DNA of 64,000 nucleotides from Aurifilum marmelostoma. Its lineage: Eukaryota > Ascomycota > Sordariomycetes > Diaporthales > Cryphonectriaceae. The stretch's first letter is position 1. The number at the start of each line of letters is the position of its first letter. Location: positions 186,001 to 250,000 of the forward strand of contig JAMXSV010000018.1 of NCBI GenBank assembly GCA_027559495.1. Reading direction: 5' to 3'. Below the pieces are notes generated by a model. It did not search any database. It saw only the letters and a program-made list of their open reading frames with translations, and was not told the DNA's origin. The position numbers were made by a program, and so were the translations under genes. Positions 24,301-36,301 of this stretch are shown here, piece by piece.

Positions 24301-24754
24301 GTGAGTCCGTGTGCGGGCGAGCCCTTTGTTGAAAATGACGCTGTGAAGCCTCCGTACTTTAGGTCGTCAAGAGTGAAAAAGAACCAATAAGAAGTTGTTG
24401 TCAGAAGGAAAAGTTTCCGAAAATCCTCTCCCTCGTCCATTCGTTGGACCCGTGTTCCTGGTCCTGGTCCTGGTCTAAAATAAACCTGCTCCCCATCCAC
24501 AGGCAACAATTCGTCCCGGCGCCATGGGGCAAGCAAGGAGTTGAGCTCGCATGCCACGTGGTCTGATGCCGGTCGTGAGCTTGGATCTGCGCCGTGGCGT
24601 TTGCGCAAAGAGGAAGGAAAGACACAAAAAAAAAAAAAAAAAAAAAGGAAATGAATCTCTGGTCGCGTCGTTACGCACACGTGTCCTCCCTGTTGTTCTT
24701 GTATGTATGGTGGTGGAGGCTGGCTGGCACCAGCCCTGGCACACTCTCCGACTC
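21323..24754. other. Intergenic: mpg1 promoter and 3' flank of the dsRBD-like gene
   Basis: About 3.4 kb with no convincing gene. The part next to 21323 should be the mpg1 promoter and leader. Repeats include C runs near 22627 and 22671, A13 near 23121, and a 22-nt A run near 24626. Open frames here lack family features and sit over these runs. Confidence 0.5.
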
Positions 24755-25998
24755 TCAGTCGCAAGATGCAGTAGAGCTGCCGGATGAGTGGTGGCCGGCG
24801 CGGCCTCGGCGACCATGGTGGTGGTGGTGGGAGGAAGTGGTGGAGGCATGGCGGCTGCTCTTCCTATGCTTGCGGTTTGATTCGTCTGCCGGCAGGCCTT
24901 GGACGATGCCGTTGCGGGCCAGCATGCCACCATTTACGCTGAAGTTTCTGCAGACCATGAAGGCGCGCATGGCGGCGTTCTCACGCGCCAGCTCATCAGT
25001 CTGGTATGCCAGGTCGGTCTGGTACTCGCGGCCGTTGACCAGAACTAGGCAGGTGTAGCCGGAGGGCTCTCGGTAGCATTCGTATGTCGGCTCGGTCCAT
25101 CCACGCCGCTGACAGAGACCTGCGAACGCCTGCATTAGCCATGTGTGTCTGCCCTCTCGGGTGTGCACGTATGTGTGCTGCATGTATATGTGTATGGAAA
25201 GGGGATTGTCTGCCCTGCTTTGGTGCCCAATCTCACGTGCCCCTGGCGCCCAACTGCCACACTGCCACGCTGCCACGCTGCCACACACACACACCCCCTC
25301 GTCTTCTTTGTTCTTTTTCTCCCTGGACCCCTTGCCACTTGTGCCATTCACACACGTCATGCCACCGCCTTTTTTGCCTGCTTCACACCGGCCCGAAGCG
25401 TGCCCAACAAGCATGCCGGGGTGCATGCCAGGGCGGACGCGTGATGATGCGAGGAGAAGCTGCATGACAGCCCCAGCCATGCATAACATCTCAGCCCTAC
25501 ACCGTGGCAGCCGCCGCCCCGTAGATGATGAGATGCGGCAGCCAAGATGCCCAATGGCCAATCTATGCTGCGCTCAGATCCAGAGATGAACAGGCCCAGG
25601 GTACCATTTCAGCTCCCCTCCACACCCGGTGGGGAGCAACAGATCTGGAAGTGGAAGCAGGAACAAAAACGTGGCACACACACATCCGTCCAGCTGTTTT
25701 TTTTCTATTTTTAAGAAAGAAAAAAAAAAAGCAGGGGTCCTTTTTCGATCTTGGGTGGATGGATGTCTCATAATCTTTCCCCACGACACCTGTTATCCGC
25801 ACCTCCACTAAGACAACGCCCTTCCAAGGGCAGAAGGTGTTTGTATAGTGTATATATAAAAACCAGAAAGAAAGAAAAAAGAAGCAGACGGTGCCCATTG
25901 GACAGCAGGAAGATGCCAATTGGGCTCCAAGTTTTCAACTTACTGTCAAGGTATTGCATGTAGAATCCGCCGGCATATTTGTGGGCTTGGGCCGCCAT
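24755..25998 (-). CDS. Small dsRNA-binding-domain-like protein
   Basis: Two exons, 25998..25944 and 25119..24755, give 139 residues. The join splits a Ser codon (A/GT), and the 824-nt intron (25943-25120) starts GTAAGT and ends CGCAG. The joined sequence YMQYLDS-LCQRRGWTEPTYECYREPSG, then YTCLVLVNGREYQTD, then ELARENAAMRAFMVCRNF, fits the alpha-beta-beta-beta-alpha order of a dsRBD at about residues 14-80. The usual Lys-rich KKxAK at the start of the second helix is missing: DELARENAA stands there. The tail is Ser/His/Arg-rich with five consecutive His. It could be a protein-interaction variant of the fold. I am confident it is a gene; the RNA-binding role is inference. Confidence 0.72.
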
Positions 25999-28900
25999 GG
26001 CTTGAGTGATACACAGCTGAACTGATGAGAGTTGTGTGCGTGTGTGTGTCTTCCGGTGACAACAGAGAGGAGAGTCCGCAAGCCGGCAGGCTAAAAGTGG
26101 AACACCAGCAAAAAAGAGATTATAATAAATAAGACGTCGTCCGGTTGCCCCGGGGAGGTACACGAGCTGGCCGATTGCTGGTGCCGGTGACAAGAGAGGA
26201 GGAAGAGTGGGAGTCAAGGACACGATGGTTCCTACTGCAGGAACGGGTTGGCAAGAGAGAAGAGGGTTGATGCAGTTGAGCCCAACCCCAGATCAGATCT
26301 TGGTGGATGAAGGGCTAAGGACGACGATATGCTGGTAGCCAGAGCAGCGATGCTGACGCCAGGAAAGTGGGAAGACGCCTTCTGATGGAGGGTGACTTTC
26401 GTGTTTCTTATTCGCTTCCTGGTAAGAGGGCAAAAAAAAAAGAGATGGATCAGGAGGAGGAGGGGGAGGAGGAGGAGGGGCAGCCTTGTTGTCTTTGTTT
26501 GGGTTGTTCGTCTGGAGAACAAAGACAACAATTGGGCTGAGCAAGACAAGGGCCAAGGGTAATAAGAATATGAAGAGGGGATTGGAAGACGAGACAGAGC
26601 GAGACAGGTTCTTGCTGTTGCCACGAAGACGTCCGAGGGCTTGGGGTGTGTGTGCAGGGACAGAGACGAGCCAGCAACGGCGAGACATGTGTGCTTTATT
26701 GCAGAAAATCCCGTCCGCTTGTGCGGGGCACCTCTCTGGATACAAGACCCAATTCCATGCTCAGGAAGAGTAAATACCGGCGGGAGAGCAGCGTGTGTGC
26801 CAGGATGGCATGGCCTTGGGATGGGCAGAGGGGGGGGGGGCAATGGAGGCAAGGAGGCAAGGAGAGGCGGGAAGGGTTTCGACAGATCCAATGCAGGTCG
26901 AATTTGCGGCTCTCAAAGAGTGTGACCCATCTTGATGCGCTGGCGTATGTCGTCGCCAGTTGATAGAGAACGCCGCGACTAAAAAGCTCCACCATGGTAC
27001 ATGTGGGTGGCCATAGAATGCAGGACAAGGAAGGGAATAGAAGGAAGAGAAACACCGAGGGTACATGGGACAGGACCCATACGGGTAGCGTGTACAAAGA
27101 TACAAAGACCATGCAGAAGGGGTGGGAAGGGGGGGTGGGAGGGGGAAAAAAACGACTAGGGGACCGTAGCATGTATAGATGTATGCATGTGTGGATGTAG
27201 TAGCAACAGTAGCAGCATGAGTGAACAGGAGCAGCAAGAGGAGGAGGAGGCGGACGAGGACAAGTAGATGGACCAGGAGGAGGATGATGAGAGATGATAA
27301 TGAGGAGGTCGACACTGACGACGGTTGCCGGCCTCGAGCTTGGCGATAACGGGAACCTCCCCAAGCAAGGCCTTCTCCGCCTGCTTCTGTTAACCTTACT
27401 GGTGTATAGTATACGGCGTGTACGTATCTTTCCCCCCTCCCTCTGTGCGTGTCTTTGTTTTTTTCTTCTCCCTCTTTGCGTGTCTCCCATGCGCGTGCTC
27501 GAGACAGGGAGAGCCAGGTTTGGAAGGGGGGGGAACAGTGACCGCAACTCCTTCTCCTCCACGCCAACGATCCGGGACCACGAACTGCGGCCGAGCGGGA
27601 CCCTCAGGGGAGGGCGAGGTCAATCATCGTATGAGGTATATCGACCGGTATTGACACAGCTGTGTGGTACCAGCATGAACATGCCGACATTTGCCTTCTG
27701 GTGGCTTTCCCCGCCTGTTCGGTGCAGCAAGTACTGTACTTGACGGGGCCGGCTCGACAGGCGCCATGTCTCCCACCCATGCTGGGTAACAAGTGTGGTG
27801 CAATGCATGCCGAGGGGGTAGAGAGAGGCAGAGAGGGACAGAGAGAGAGGGACGGGTGTGATGTGGCAAATCACCCATGTTGCCTGAGCTGCAAGAGACA
27901 TGTAAATCGAGGAGGGGGTGAGGGGGTGGGAAAGAAAAAAATATTGAGGAAAAAAAAAAAAACAACAAAAAAAAAAAAGGGTTTACCAAGTCGACCTCCC
28001 CCAGTCAGATTAGGCGCCAAAGCAACAATCTGGGCCATCAGTGAAAGTCATGGAAGGGATATGCCCGCTTCCAGAGACGCGACTTCCTTCCCCCCCCCTC
28101 TCTCTTCACTCCTTCCTCCTCCCATGTCTCCTCCATCGTGACTGCTCGTCTTGAAATAGGCGCGATTAAAAAAAAAAAAAAAAAAAAAGGAAAAAAGGGA
28201 AGGCCCCAGCCACCAGCCAGTCTTGCAAGCTTGGTGTACTAAGGCTCTCGCAAGATCCCAGAAACGGCGAGACTCTGTACTGTGTGTGGATGCTGCTAAC
28301 CTGGGATCATCATTGCAAGGCCCTAAGCTTAGTCCAGACACGACAATGGGGCGTCACGCCGTTGCTCTTCGCATTTTCTCTCTTACTCACTCTCAGACTT
28401 CGGGACACCGGGACGTACTATGTACCCAAATTCGATATTCCAACCCCGTCAGCTGGCGCATTATTGCATCTGCAACCCAGCAATATGCTACTCGATCAAG
28501 TATGGCGTAATGTCGGCCATGAATTTTCCGCAATTCGTTCCAGAAGCACATCCTCTTAGCAACCAACGGTACGAAGTATTGGACAAGGGCGGTGCCAATC
28601 TGGATGCATAGGTCTCAATGGCCCAAATGGCGCCATGTTCCGGTCGATTATTGTGAGTGGTTCTCACTTGCTCGTCACACGATGTCTTGTCAGAAACTAT
28701 AGGACTGGTGGTGGGCCCAGATGTCCTCCCAAGAAAGCTGTGCAGAAGGTCTGTGTCATATGATATCGAAGGGGGGGGGGGAGAACTGAGGCTGATGAGA
28801 ATGATGAGATTCCATCGCGAGGCCACAGATGGGGTACATGCACTATGTACGTAGTGCTTGTGAGCGAGTGTGTGAGCGTGAGCGTGAGCGTGCGTGCGTG

Positions 28901-30051
28901 TGTGTGTGTGAAGTGTGTGTGTGTGTGTGTGAGGGCATTGATATCCAGCACGGACAGATCGACATCCCCCCCCGCCCCCTCCGATGAATACCAGGAGCCG
29001 AAGATTTGTGGGACCGGAAGGTCACAGCAACAGGGTAGACTAGCATGATTGGGTGAGATCAAGGACGCACCAGAAAGGAAAGGAACAAAAAAAAAAGGAT
29101 TAAGAAGAAAAGAAAGAGTGATAGCCTCTTTTACTCAGAAGCATAGAAAACGCCAACGTAATGCGTATCTTCGGATGAGAGGGCTCGGATCCCGCACAAG
29201 AGGCGCGATGATGAGCCGGCGCTCGTCTCATGATGATGAGTGCATGTCCAGGCCAGGCTATCACTACTGCACAGAGGTCTACACTGCAGCAGGGAGCAGC
29301 TGGGTTGTGGTTAGCGGCGGCCACGTCGTGCGAGGGGTAGGTCATGGTCTCTTGGTGCTCGGATGACAAGATTCTCGACGTTGTAAGCAAAGTGACAAGA
29401 GAGGCAAAAAAAAAAAAAAAAAAAAAAGGCCCAAGAACAGAAAGCCGGGTTCGTACTCCGCAGAGCACACACACCAGGTACCCATAGTACTACTATGGTA
29501 CAGAAGGTGAAGACGTGGAGCCAGCCCGCTGAAGAGGTGCCACAAAGCTCACGAGCAAGGTGGATGGTTGGCGGTATTTTTTCTCCTCTTGTGTCTCTGA
29601 TTTCATTAATGACCCTTGGGCCCATCCCGAGTCGGTGAGGCAATGGAGAGGGACTTGAGATACCATAGTACATGGAGAAACGACCGAAAGACTGGCCCAA
29701 CCCTTGCACAGGCGTGCAGCATGGGGGCCACTCTAACGCAGTCGAGAAGCCGGAGTTTGATGGTGAGGAGTGGTCCTGAGTGGAGGAGACACGGCTGTAG
29801 CAAGCAGAGCTTTTTTCCATGGTAGCACACAGCAAGGGGGCGCCCGTCCCGGTACCTCCTCGGTAAGGTTAGGATGGGATAATCAAGGGCCTTGCCTACT
29901 CATGCACTGATGAGCTGGCAATGCACCTTGGGAGATTAAAAATCTGACATCCTGACATCTTGTGCCGTCCAACAGCCCGACAGGTGAGTACTATCGGCGT
30001 CTTCCTCACCCTCCCTCTTCAGTGTCCCCACCCCTGGACCTCCTGTATTTT

Positions 30052-30075
30052 CTCTTCTTCTTCTTCTTCTTCTTC
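30052..30075. repeat. (TTC)n trinucleotide repeat
   Basis: About eight TTC units followed by TCC units, in a noncoding stretch. Confidence 0.85.
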
Positions 30076-30802
30076 CTCCTCTGTGTGTGTGTGTGTCTCC
30101 CTCGCTGACACATAATCTTGTCAGGGCCAGGCAGCTGATATGACGAGGCCAGGAAGACCAAAGGCATCAGGAGAGACGAGAGAGTGTGGTGAGGAGATAC
30201 ATAGATGTATACATAGTACGGTGAAGGGCTGTATGGGTGGGCGGATGGATGTCCCGTCCCTGGGCCTGGGGCGATCTGCTAAGAAGGCAGGGGGGATGTT
30301 AAAAAAGTCAAAAACCCAGATCAGCGAAAATAAAAAAAAAATAAAAAAATAAAAAATAAAGAGGCACAGCAGAGGCCCCGGCAGCAAGCAAGTTGTATGG
30401 ATGCAACGGTTGCAAAAGGGCCAAGGCCCTGGGGCTGGGCCGGACTCGCTGTCAGGGCAGGCCCAGCACAAATTGGCAGATCGGACCCAGATCGACGTTC
30501 GAACCTGTGGAGCGCCAGAGGGAATCGACGAACGAGACGAGTCCGAGAGGAGGGGTTTTGAGTGTACCATGTAGGTACTGTATGCCGCATATGATGCAAG
30601 ACCAAGGCCCAGGCTGTACAACATGTACATCACTGCAGGCATACATGTATACAAATGATAGTAATGACAATGGAGAGGGGGGGAGATCAAGGTCCAGATG
30701 CGTATCGAACGCTCAATTGAGGAGCAGGGTTGTACGCTGGAGCTCGACAGGTGAGTCAATTGGCTGTAGAGGGGTCTGGAGAGTAAGGTATGCGTGCCAC
30801 AC

Positions 30803-30803
<1 letters not shown>

Positions 30804-30840
<37 letters not shown>
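30804..30840. repeat. (CTG)12 trinucleotide repeat, noncoding
   Basis: Twelve uninterrupted CTG/CAG triplets outside any supported gene. The reverse strand can be read as a poly-Ala or poly-Gln ORF, which I regard as an artefact. Confidence 0.9.
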
Positions 30841-31309
30841 GAACATCATCATGACTGATGATGATATGTTGCCCTGAGGGGCATCCACGATCGACTGATG
30901 TTAGTAGAATGGAACAGAGAGATAGGAGGGGTTCTAAGGCACAGACACAGTACCTAGTCCGGTACATAGACAAGTACAAGGGCTAGAGAGGTCAAAAGAC
31001 TCTTGATATTCTGCATCATGATGCTGGCTCGAGCGTAAACGATATCGTGTCAGGGATTGTTATGATATTGGGTGGGGTGGCAGTGGGTGGTTGGTGGTTG
31101 GGGGGAGGGGTTAACTTTTAGCAATTGAGTAATTGGGACAGAAGGGGGTGTGGTCATAGTAGTATGGGGAGGGGGTGAGGAGCGGGGAGCAGGGGGAAGG
31201 GTAAGATGGGTGGTGGGTAAGGGGGGCAAATGTCCATCAGTGAGGGAAGGAGAGATGCAGTGGACCCCGGATGCTACTACCTAAAGAAACAGGAAGGGGA
31301 GGGGAAAAC

Positions 31310-31311
<2 letters not shown>

Positions 31312-31342
<31 letters not shown>

Positions 31343-31360
31343 AGAGAGAGAGAGAGAGAG
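31312..31360. repeat. Compound C20-A10-(GA)n tract
   Basis: Twenty consecutive C at 31312-31331, ten A at 31332-31341, then about eight GA units. Runs this long of C are rare in most genomes. Confidence 0.92.
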
Positions 31361-34185
31361 TAAATCGAGTATACACAGAGACCCCCGCCCCCCCGGCCTC
31401 AGCATCGCCAGAGCAAGGTTACAATCAACTAATCTTGACGCGGTCAATTACCTGTTCCAGCCCTGCTTCCTGCTGTAACTCTAGCTTCCCGAGGCGCGCG
31501 CCTCCGTCGCGTGGTCATTCATGTTCCGTCCACCAGTGTATTCTGTAGGCGTAACGCTGAGATGCTACGACCCTTCCCGTCGCGCAACTCAGGACTCGAC
31601 ACGACTCGACTCATCTGAGGAAACGTCAGGTTGTGAGGCCATTGAAACGGCTGTAGAGAGCGGCCACTCACACACAATATTGTATCACAAGACAGAAAGA
31701 AAAACAAAGGGCCCCAGCTTGTGTGGGAGAGCAACAAGGAACCCTGGCGTTATAGCATTTCCGTGTCCGTCACCCTGTGTTTCGTAGCTTCCTTGCCACA
31801 AAGTCATGTCGACTGTGACATCGAGAAAGCAGGAGGAGGGCAAGAGCAAGGAGGGGCATAGTCCTGTCCCTGCCTCCTTCCTCTCAGCAGAACACACGCG
31901 CACACACACACACACACAAATCCCCGCCCGCTCACCACCCCCCTCCTGACCCAGCCCCTCCATTCAATTAGCACGCACCATGCCCTCCATCCGTCCACTC
32001 ATGACATTCCCACACAGCTGCTGTTTACCACCTCGTCTCATCTGCAGCTTATGCAACCGCAGTCTGAGTCCACGTCAAGAGGGTCTCGCTCCAACATCAC
32101 GTCATGCTGCATCTTTTTGGTCTCTATGAGAAACACTTCTAGTCGAGGACCTACTACGATGCACAGGGATGCCAATATCTCATGCCATACCAGCCTCTGT
32201 TGTCGCGATTGCTTACACATACACGTACACACGCGTACACACACATATCTACACATACACGAGGGGAACGAGGGAAAGAGATGAAACGCCTTGGGAGCCT
32301 CTGACAAAAGTCTCGTCCTCGTTCGTGACCTGAGTCGGGCTGGGCTGTCGGTGCGGGTGGGAGTGGGAGTGGGAATGAGTGGCACCTTGTCTGCCACGAG
32401 GCAAGCTTGACGAAGATCGCGGCATCCATTACACAGCACGGTGGGTGGTCCACTTCCATATTTCGTCTCAGATGTATCTGAGTCAAACGAGCTGAACAGA
32501 TGGAGGTGAGAAGAACAAAAGAGGAGGGAAAGAAGGGGGGGGGTGGGGGAGGGGGTTTGTCTGTACTCATTCGCACAGGCAGTCGCCTTCACCCATTTTG
32601 GACAATCCGACCCCCTCCCTGGAGCCTGACCATTGAGCACCCCTCCCAAACTTTTGTCTTTACTCTCTCCTTCCGTTCTTTATTTCTTACTTCACTTTCT
32701 CTCTAGGCTCTCCGACGGCCCCTCCCTCCTTCGGGAGGAGCCACTGGAGGAAATCATCTGATATCTGACCGCATGGTACGTACATGAAAACTCATGGACA
32801 CGTCAACAAGAGGCCCGTTATGGCGGCCTGGTGGGCATGCAATGTACGGTCAGAGGGCGTCATCTCACCAAGCTTTCGGCCCTGGGACAACATGCGCCAT
32901 CTCGGGGATCCTCACTCTCCAGTTGGTCCTTTCTCATTTCCCCTCATCCTCATGGTGTCATGCGAGGTGGGTGGGCGGGTGCTGCGCATCTGCAACAGTC
33001 TCGTCGGGGGGGGACCTACTGCTGCGTATCGGCCAAAAGAGATCATCATCACGCCGATTATGTGTCGTCTTTTTTTCTCTCCTCAGCCTTTTCCTCTCTG
33101 CACGGATACTTGGCGCATTTCTCGCGTCCGAGCAATAGCGTGAGTGTGGCGTTCGTGTCCCTTTTGCCCCCCGTCCTCCCCCCAGCACGTTGAGCAGCAG
33201 ATCTCGTCGGCACCGTCTGCTGTGGTGATCCTGTCACTGTGTAGGTAGCGGTGCAGCAGTTGGGCTTGCCAGCATGCATGGCCGGTAGAGTAACCAACAC
33301 TACTACTGCACAGAGATGCGGGCCCCGGTCTCAAGTATCCCACGTCTGCCCATACTGGTCGGGCGCATGCCGACCTCCAGGATACATGACTAGACCTCCC
33401 TGCCATCCCTCAACTGGTAAGAGAGCAGACTGCCGGGACCAATCTCACGGCCGAGAACAGACGTTGCTTGCTGCGTTGGCATATCTCTGTGCCATTGCCA
33501 AGCGACGATCCTACATACACCACACACACACACATACACAGAACCAGGAGCCACGAAAACCCTCCCTCCTCTGCCCACATGCGTCCCCCCCCCCCTTCCT
33601 CTTCCTTTTTTTTTTTTTTTAATTTCCTTTTCGTCTTCTACCTCTATGCCCGTCATTGTTGCATGCTCCCAAGGCTGTCCCCATTGGCCACTGGCCAGAC
33701 CCTCCGTGTATGGTGTCTTCCGGGAACGGGCCAGGCCACGCAAATACATACTTCCGTGGTAGTAGGCCTGTGCTCCCACGTGTGCCATGAATTCGATGTC
33801 GTTGCCCTCTCTCGCCACGTGACATCCGAAGTCGAGTCTCTGATATGCCGTGTCTTCTTTGAAAAGAGTATCCGCCATGCAAATGAAACGTGGAATCTGG
33901 AACACTTCCAACCAGGCCTCCAGCATCCTTTACACATGCACACACACACACGCACACGCACACATACATATGCACATGCACGCATATGCACAGCAAAGAC
34001 AGGCCTGCCGTGCGAGCATGCGTCCAAAGGAAAAAGAAGAAAGACGAGAAACTAGACAGGCACAACCTAGCTCAAATGCAGCAGGACTGTCTCAGACACC
34101 AACCCCCTTTACTCTGCTTTCCGTGCCCCCGTCCCACCGGGCCAGCCAAGGGCGGACACGGCAGAAGGGTGGGAAATGAGCATCT

Positions 34186-36301
34186 CTAGAACCCCTGTTT
34201 CGCGGCAAAATAGGCCTTGATGTCCGTCACGCAGCTGACAGGGACTGCATAGACCGGATGTAATGGCACGAGGCGGTCTTGCTCGTCAAAAACCTGCACC
34301 TCATCGAGATACGGTGATACCGACCACGACGCGAGAGCGGCAGAAGCAGCGGCGGCGGCGGTGGCCTCATCCATGGCCAGGTCAGTCTCAGCCCCTGCAG
34401 TGGCAGCCGCGGCAGTTCCTAAACCCGCCTCCGCGGGGGCCAGTTTCCACTCATGCTGTGCGGAACTCAGGCCCGACAGGACGTAACAAGAGTGGTACGC
34501 ATCCGAGGAGCTGTAAAGGAGCAACAGTGTTAAAAGAGAAAAGGGCATCAGCGGGTCTCGGGACGGGACAAGGCACCAGGGATTAAAGGAAATCGACAGG
34601 GTTGTGAAGAAGAGGAGAGGGGGAAGGAAACCGAGAAAAAAGAAAAAAAAAAAAACAAAAAAAAAACGTACCGGCTAGGCTTGTCTCGCAGCCCACCGCG
34701 TCTGCTCAGATCCTGACAGCAACACATTGTATAACGAATCAGACCTTCCCGGCTGTACAGGCTTTGCTCGTGTGGTGGTAGCAGCAGCTTCCCTTTGCGA
34801 CCAGGCTGCGCCGATGGTGGTGACGCGGAGCCGCTGAGGGCGGCCTCGATCAGCGGCCAGCAGCCGCCGACCCAGTGGCTGTAACATCCATCCACAACTT
34901 TGTTAGTGCGGCCTGAAAACCCGCCCTCGGGGGCATACTGGCGCGAGGACAGCCAGGAGATCAGCCGTGGTACATGGAGATATCTGCACACCAGCAAGCC
35001 CAAGAAAAGAGGGACATCCCGTCAGCATGCGTTGCTTCTTGTCATCCTTTGACTGGCCAGCGGCAGGAGGGAGAGGGGCGCAAGTGGCCGCGTTTTCTGG
35101 CTACTTCCTGTACGTTCCCCCCCCTCTTTCCCCTCTTCCCTTTGAGTCTCTAGGTCTCGGTCTATCTCTCTCTCTCTCTCTTGGTGTGTGTGTGTGTGTG
35201 TGTGTATGTCTCTCTCTTTGCTTACCTCGGGATGATGCGGTCAGGAGAATCCAGAATGGCAAGACAGCCTAGCGCACAGAATGCATATGCACCATGTGCT
35301 TCGCCGTCAGGGTGGGCCGATATCCCTCCCTCGAAGGTCTGGCCTGGGAGGTGGCATGAAGTTTTAGTGAGAGTCGCCTTAAGGCTCAAGAAGGAAGGGT
35401 GAGATGGTGTGGGTGTGGGTGTGGGGGTGTGTGTGTGTGCGCGCGCACGCGAGGGTGGAAGGAGGGGCGTGACCTTGGAGAGACTTCTGGGGTACTTACA
35501 TCTCTGGACATAGTCGGCAAGATTGGTAAAGAGTGTGGGACGGTCGGGAGTCCAGGCTGGTGACTCGGGGGTGAGGTCCAGCGGCAGGTTCAGAAGGGAA
35601 ACGATAACCGCTGCACAGTACGCGCCTCTTTGGGTGTGGGTAGTCATTAGCAAGCAGCCCGATAACACAAGGGCGGGAGGACGGGTTGAGATGGGATGGT
35701 GGCCGAGGGATGTCTGTGGCATTGGTATGCATGTGTGTATGGGTTGCTCGCTCGCTCACCTCACGTCGACCTCTCCACCAGTAGCCATCTGGAAGCCTCC
35801 GTTGGGCTGCTTCAAGCTGCAGAGCCACTTCCACAAGGCTCGCCTGTCCACAACCTCGTAGACGTCTTCCCCGCCGACCAGGGTCAAGGAAAGCACGATT
35901 GCGTATGTGGTGGCCAGATGGGACAGCTGGCCGTTGCCACCTCCGAAGCCACCCGTCTCGTTCTGCATGGATCGTGCCGTGCGCACCAGGCTCTCGCGGT
36001 AGGGGGAGACATCCTCGCCCAACAGGCTGAGGGCGTTGAGGCACCAGTAGAGGAACCAGGGCCGGACGGGGTCCGCACCGACGAACGGGGCTGGCAGCTG
36101 GCCTAGCTGCTTGCGCAGGAACACGACATGTCTCTTCCTCTGGATGTGAGGCAGGCCGTGGTCGTTGTGAGCGTCGACATCAGGACTGTCGCCTGACAAG
36201 TATGGCAGGCACATGTTGACCGTCTCGTCCTGAAGACTCGACGTAGCCGTCACAAGGTCATCCTGCAGAAGAGGCCACGACGTGAAGAGGTCAGGTATCA
36301 T
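34186..36301 (-). CDS. ram1: Protein farnesyltransferase beta subunit
   Basis: The catalytic beta subunit of the CAAX farnesyltransferase that prenylates Ras, Rho and a-type pheromone precursors. Exons are 36301..35760, 35627..35500, 35343..35226, 34983..34672 and 34510..34186, giving 474 residues. The introns are 132, 156, 242 and 161 nt, and every junction keeps frame. Visible family blocks are RPWFLYWCLNALSLLG, TGGFGGGNGQLSHLATTYA, GGEVDVRGAYCA, TFEGGISAHPDGEAHGAYAFCALG and VVDGCYSHWVGG. The expected zinc ligands are present: Asp294 and Cys296 in VVDGCYS and His373 in DAYHSCYVLSG. A Glu/Ala-rich insertion lies after AQHEWKLAP in the last exon. Intron 1 uses an AAAG acceptor, the first AG after a CTAAT branch site. 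The start is the ATG at 36301; longer upstream readings have no family similarity. Confidence 0.95.

Larger units (their letters stand above)
25999..34185. other. Gene-poor stretch between the dsRBD-like gene and ram1
   Basis: About 8.2 kb with no gene I can support on either strand. The left part is the upstream region of the dsRBD-like gene and is pyrimidine-rich on its sense strand. Visible elements include purine and G tracts (26440-26480, 26828-26880), A-rich runs near 27950 and 28168, a GT/GA region near 28880-28932, A22 near 29406, (TTC)n at 30052-30075, (CTG)12 at 30804-30840 and a C20-A10-(GA)n compound tract at 31312-31360. Base composition is not AT-biased, so no RIP-degraded transposon is suggested. 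Confidence 0.5.

Noticed and set aside
26696..27567. Two overlapping 268-288 codon minus-strand frames
   Set aside because: Composition follows CT-rich and CA-rich DNA; neither has recognisable domains and they overlap in different frames. More likely upstream or leader DNA of the dsRBD-like gene.
30470..30540. tRNA-like GGTTCGAAC on the minus strand
   Set aside because: No matching T-stem, acceptor stem or anticodon arm could be paired around it.
30121..30888. 255-codon minus-strand frame starting with poly-Ala
   Set aside because: Its apparent N-terminal feature is the (CTG)12 repeat read as alanine; no family features.
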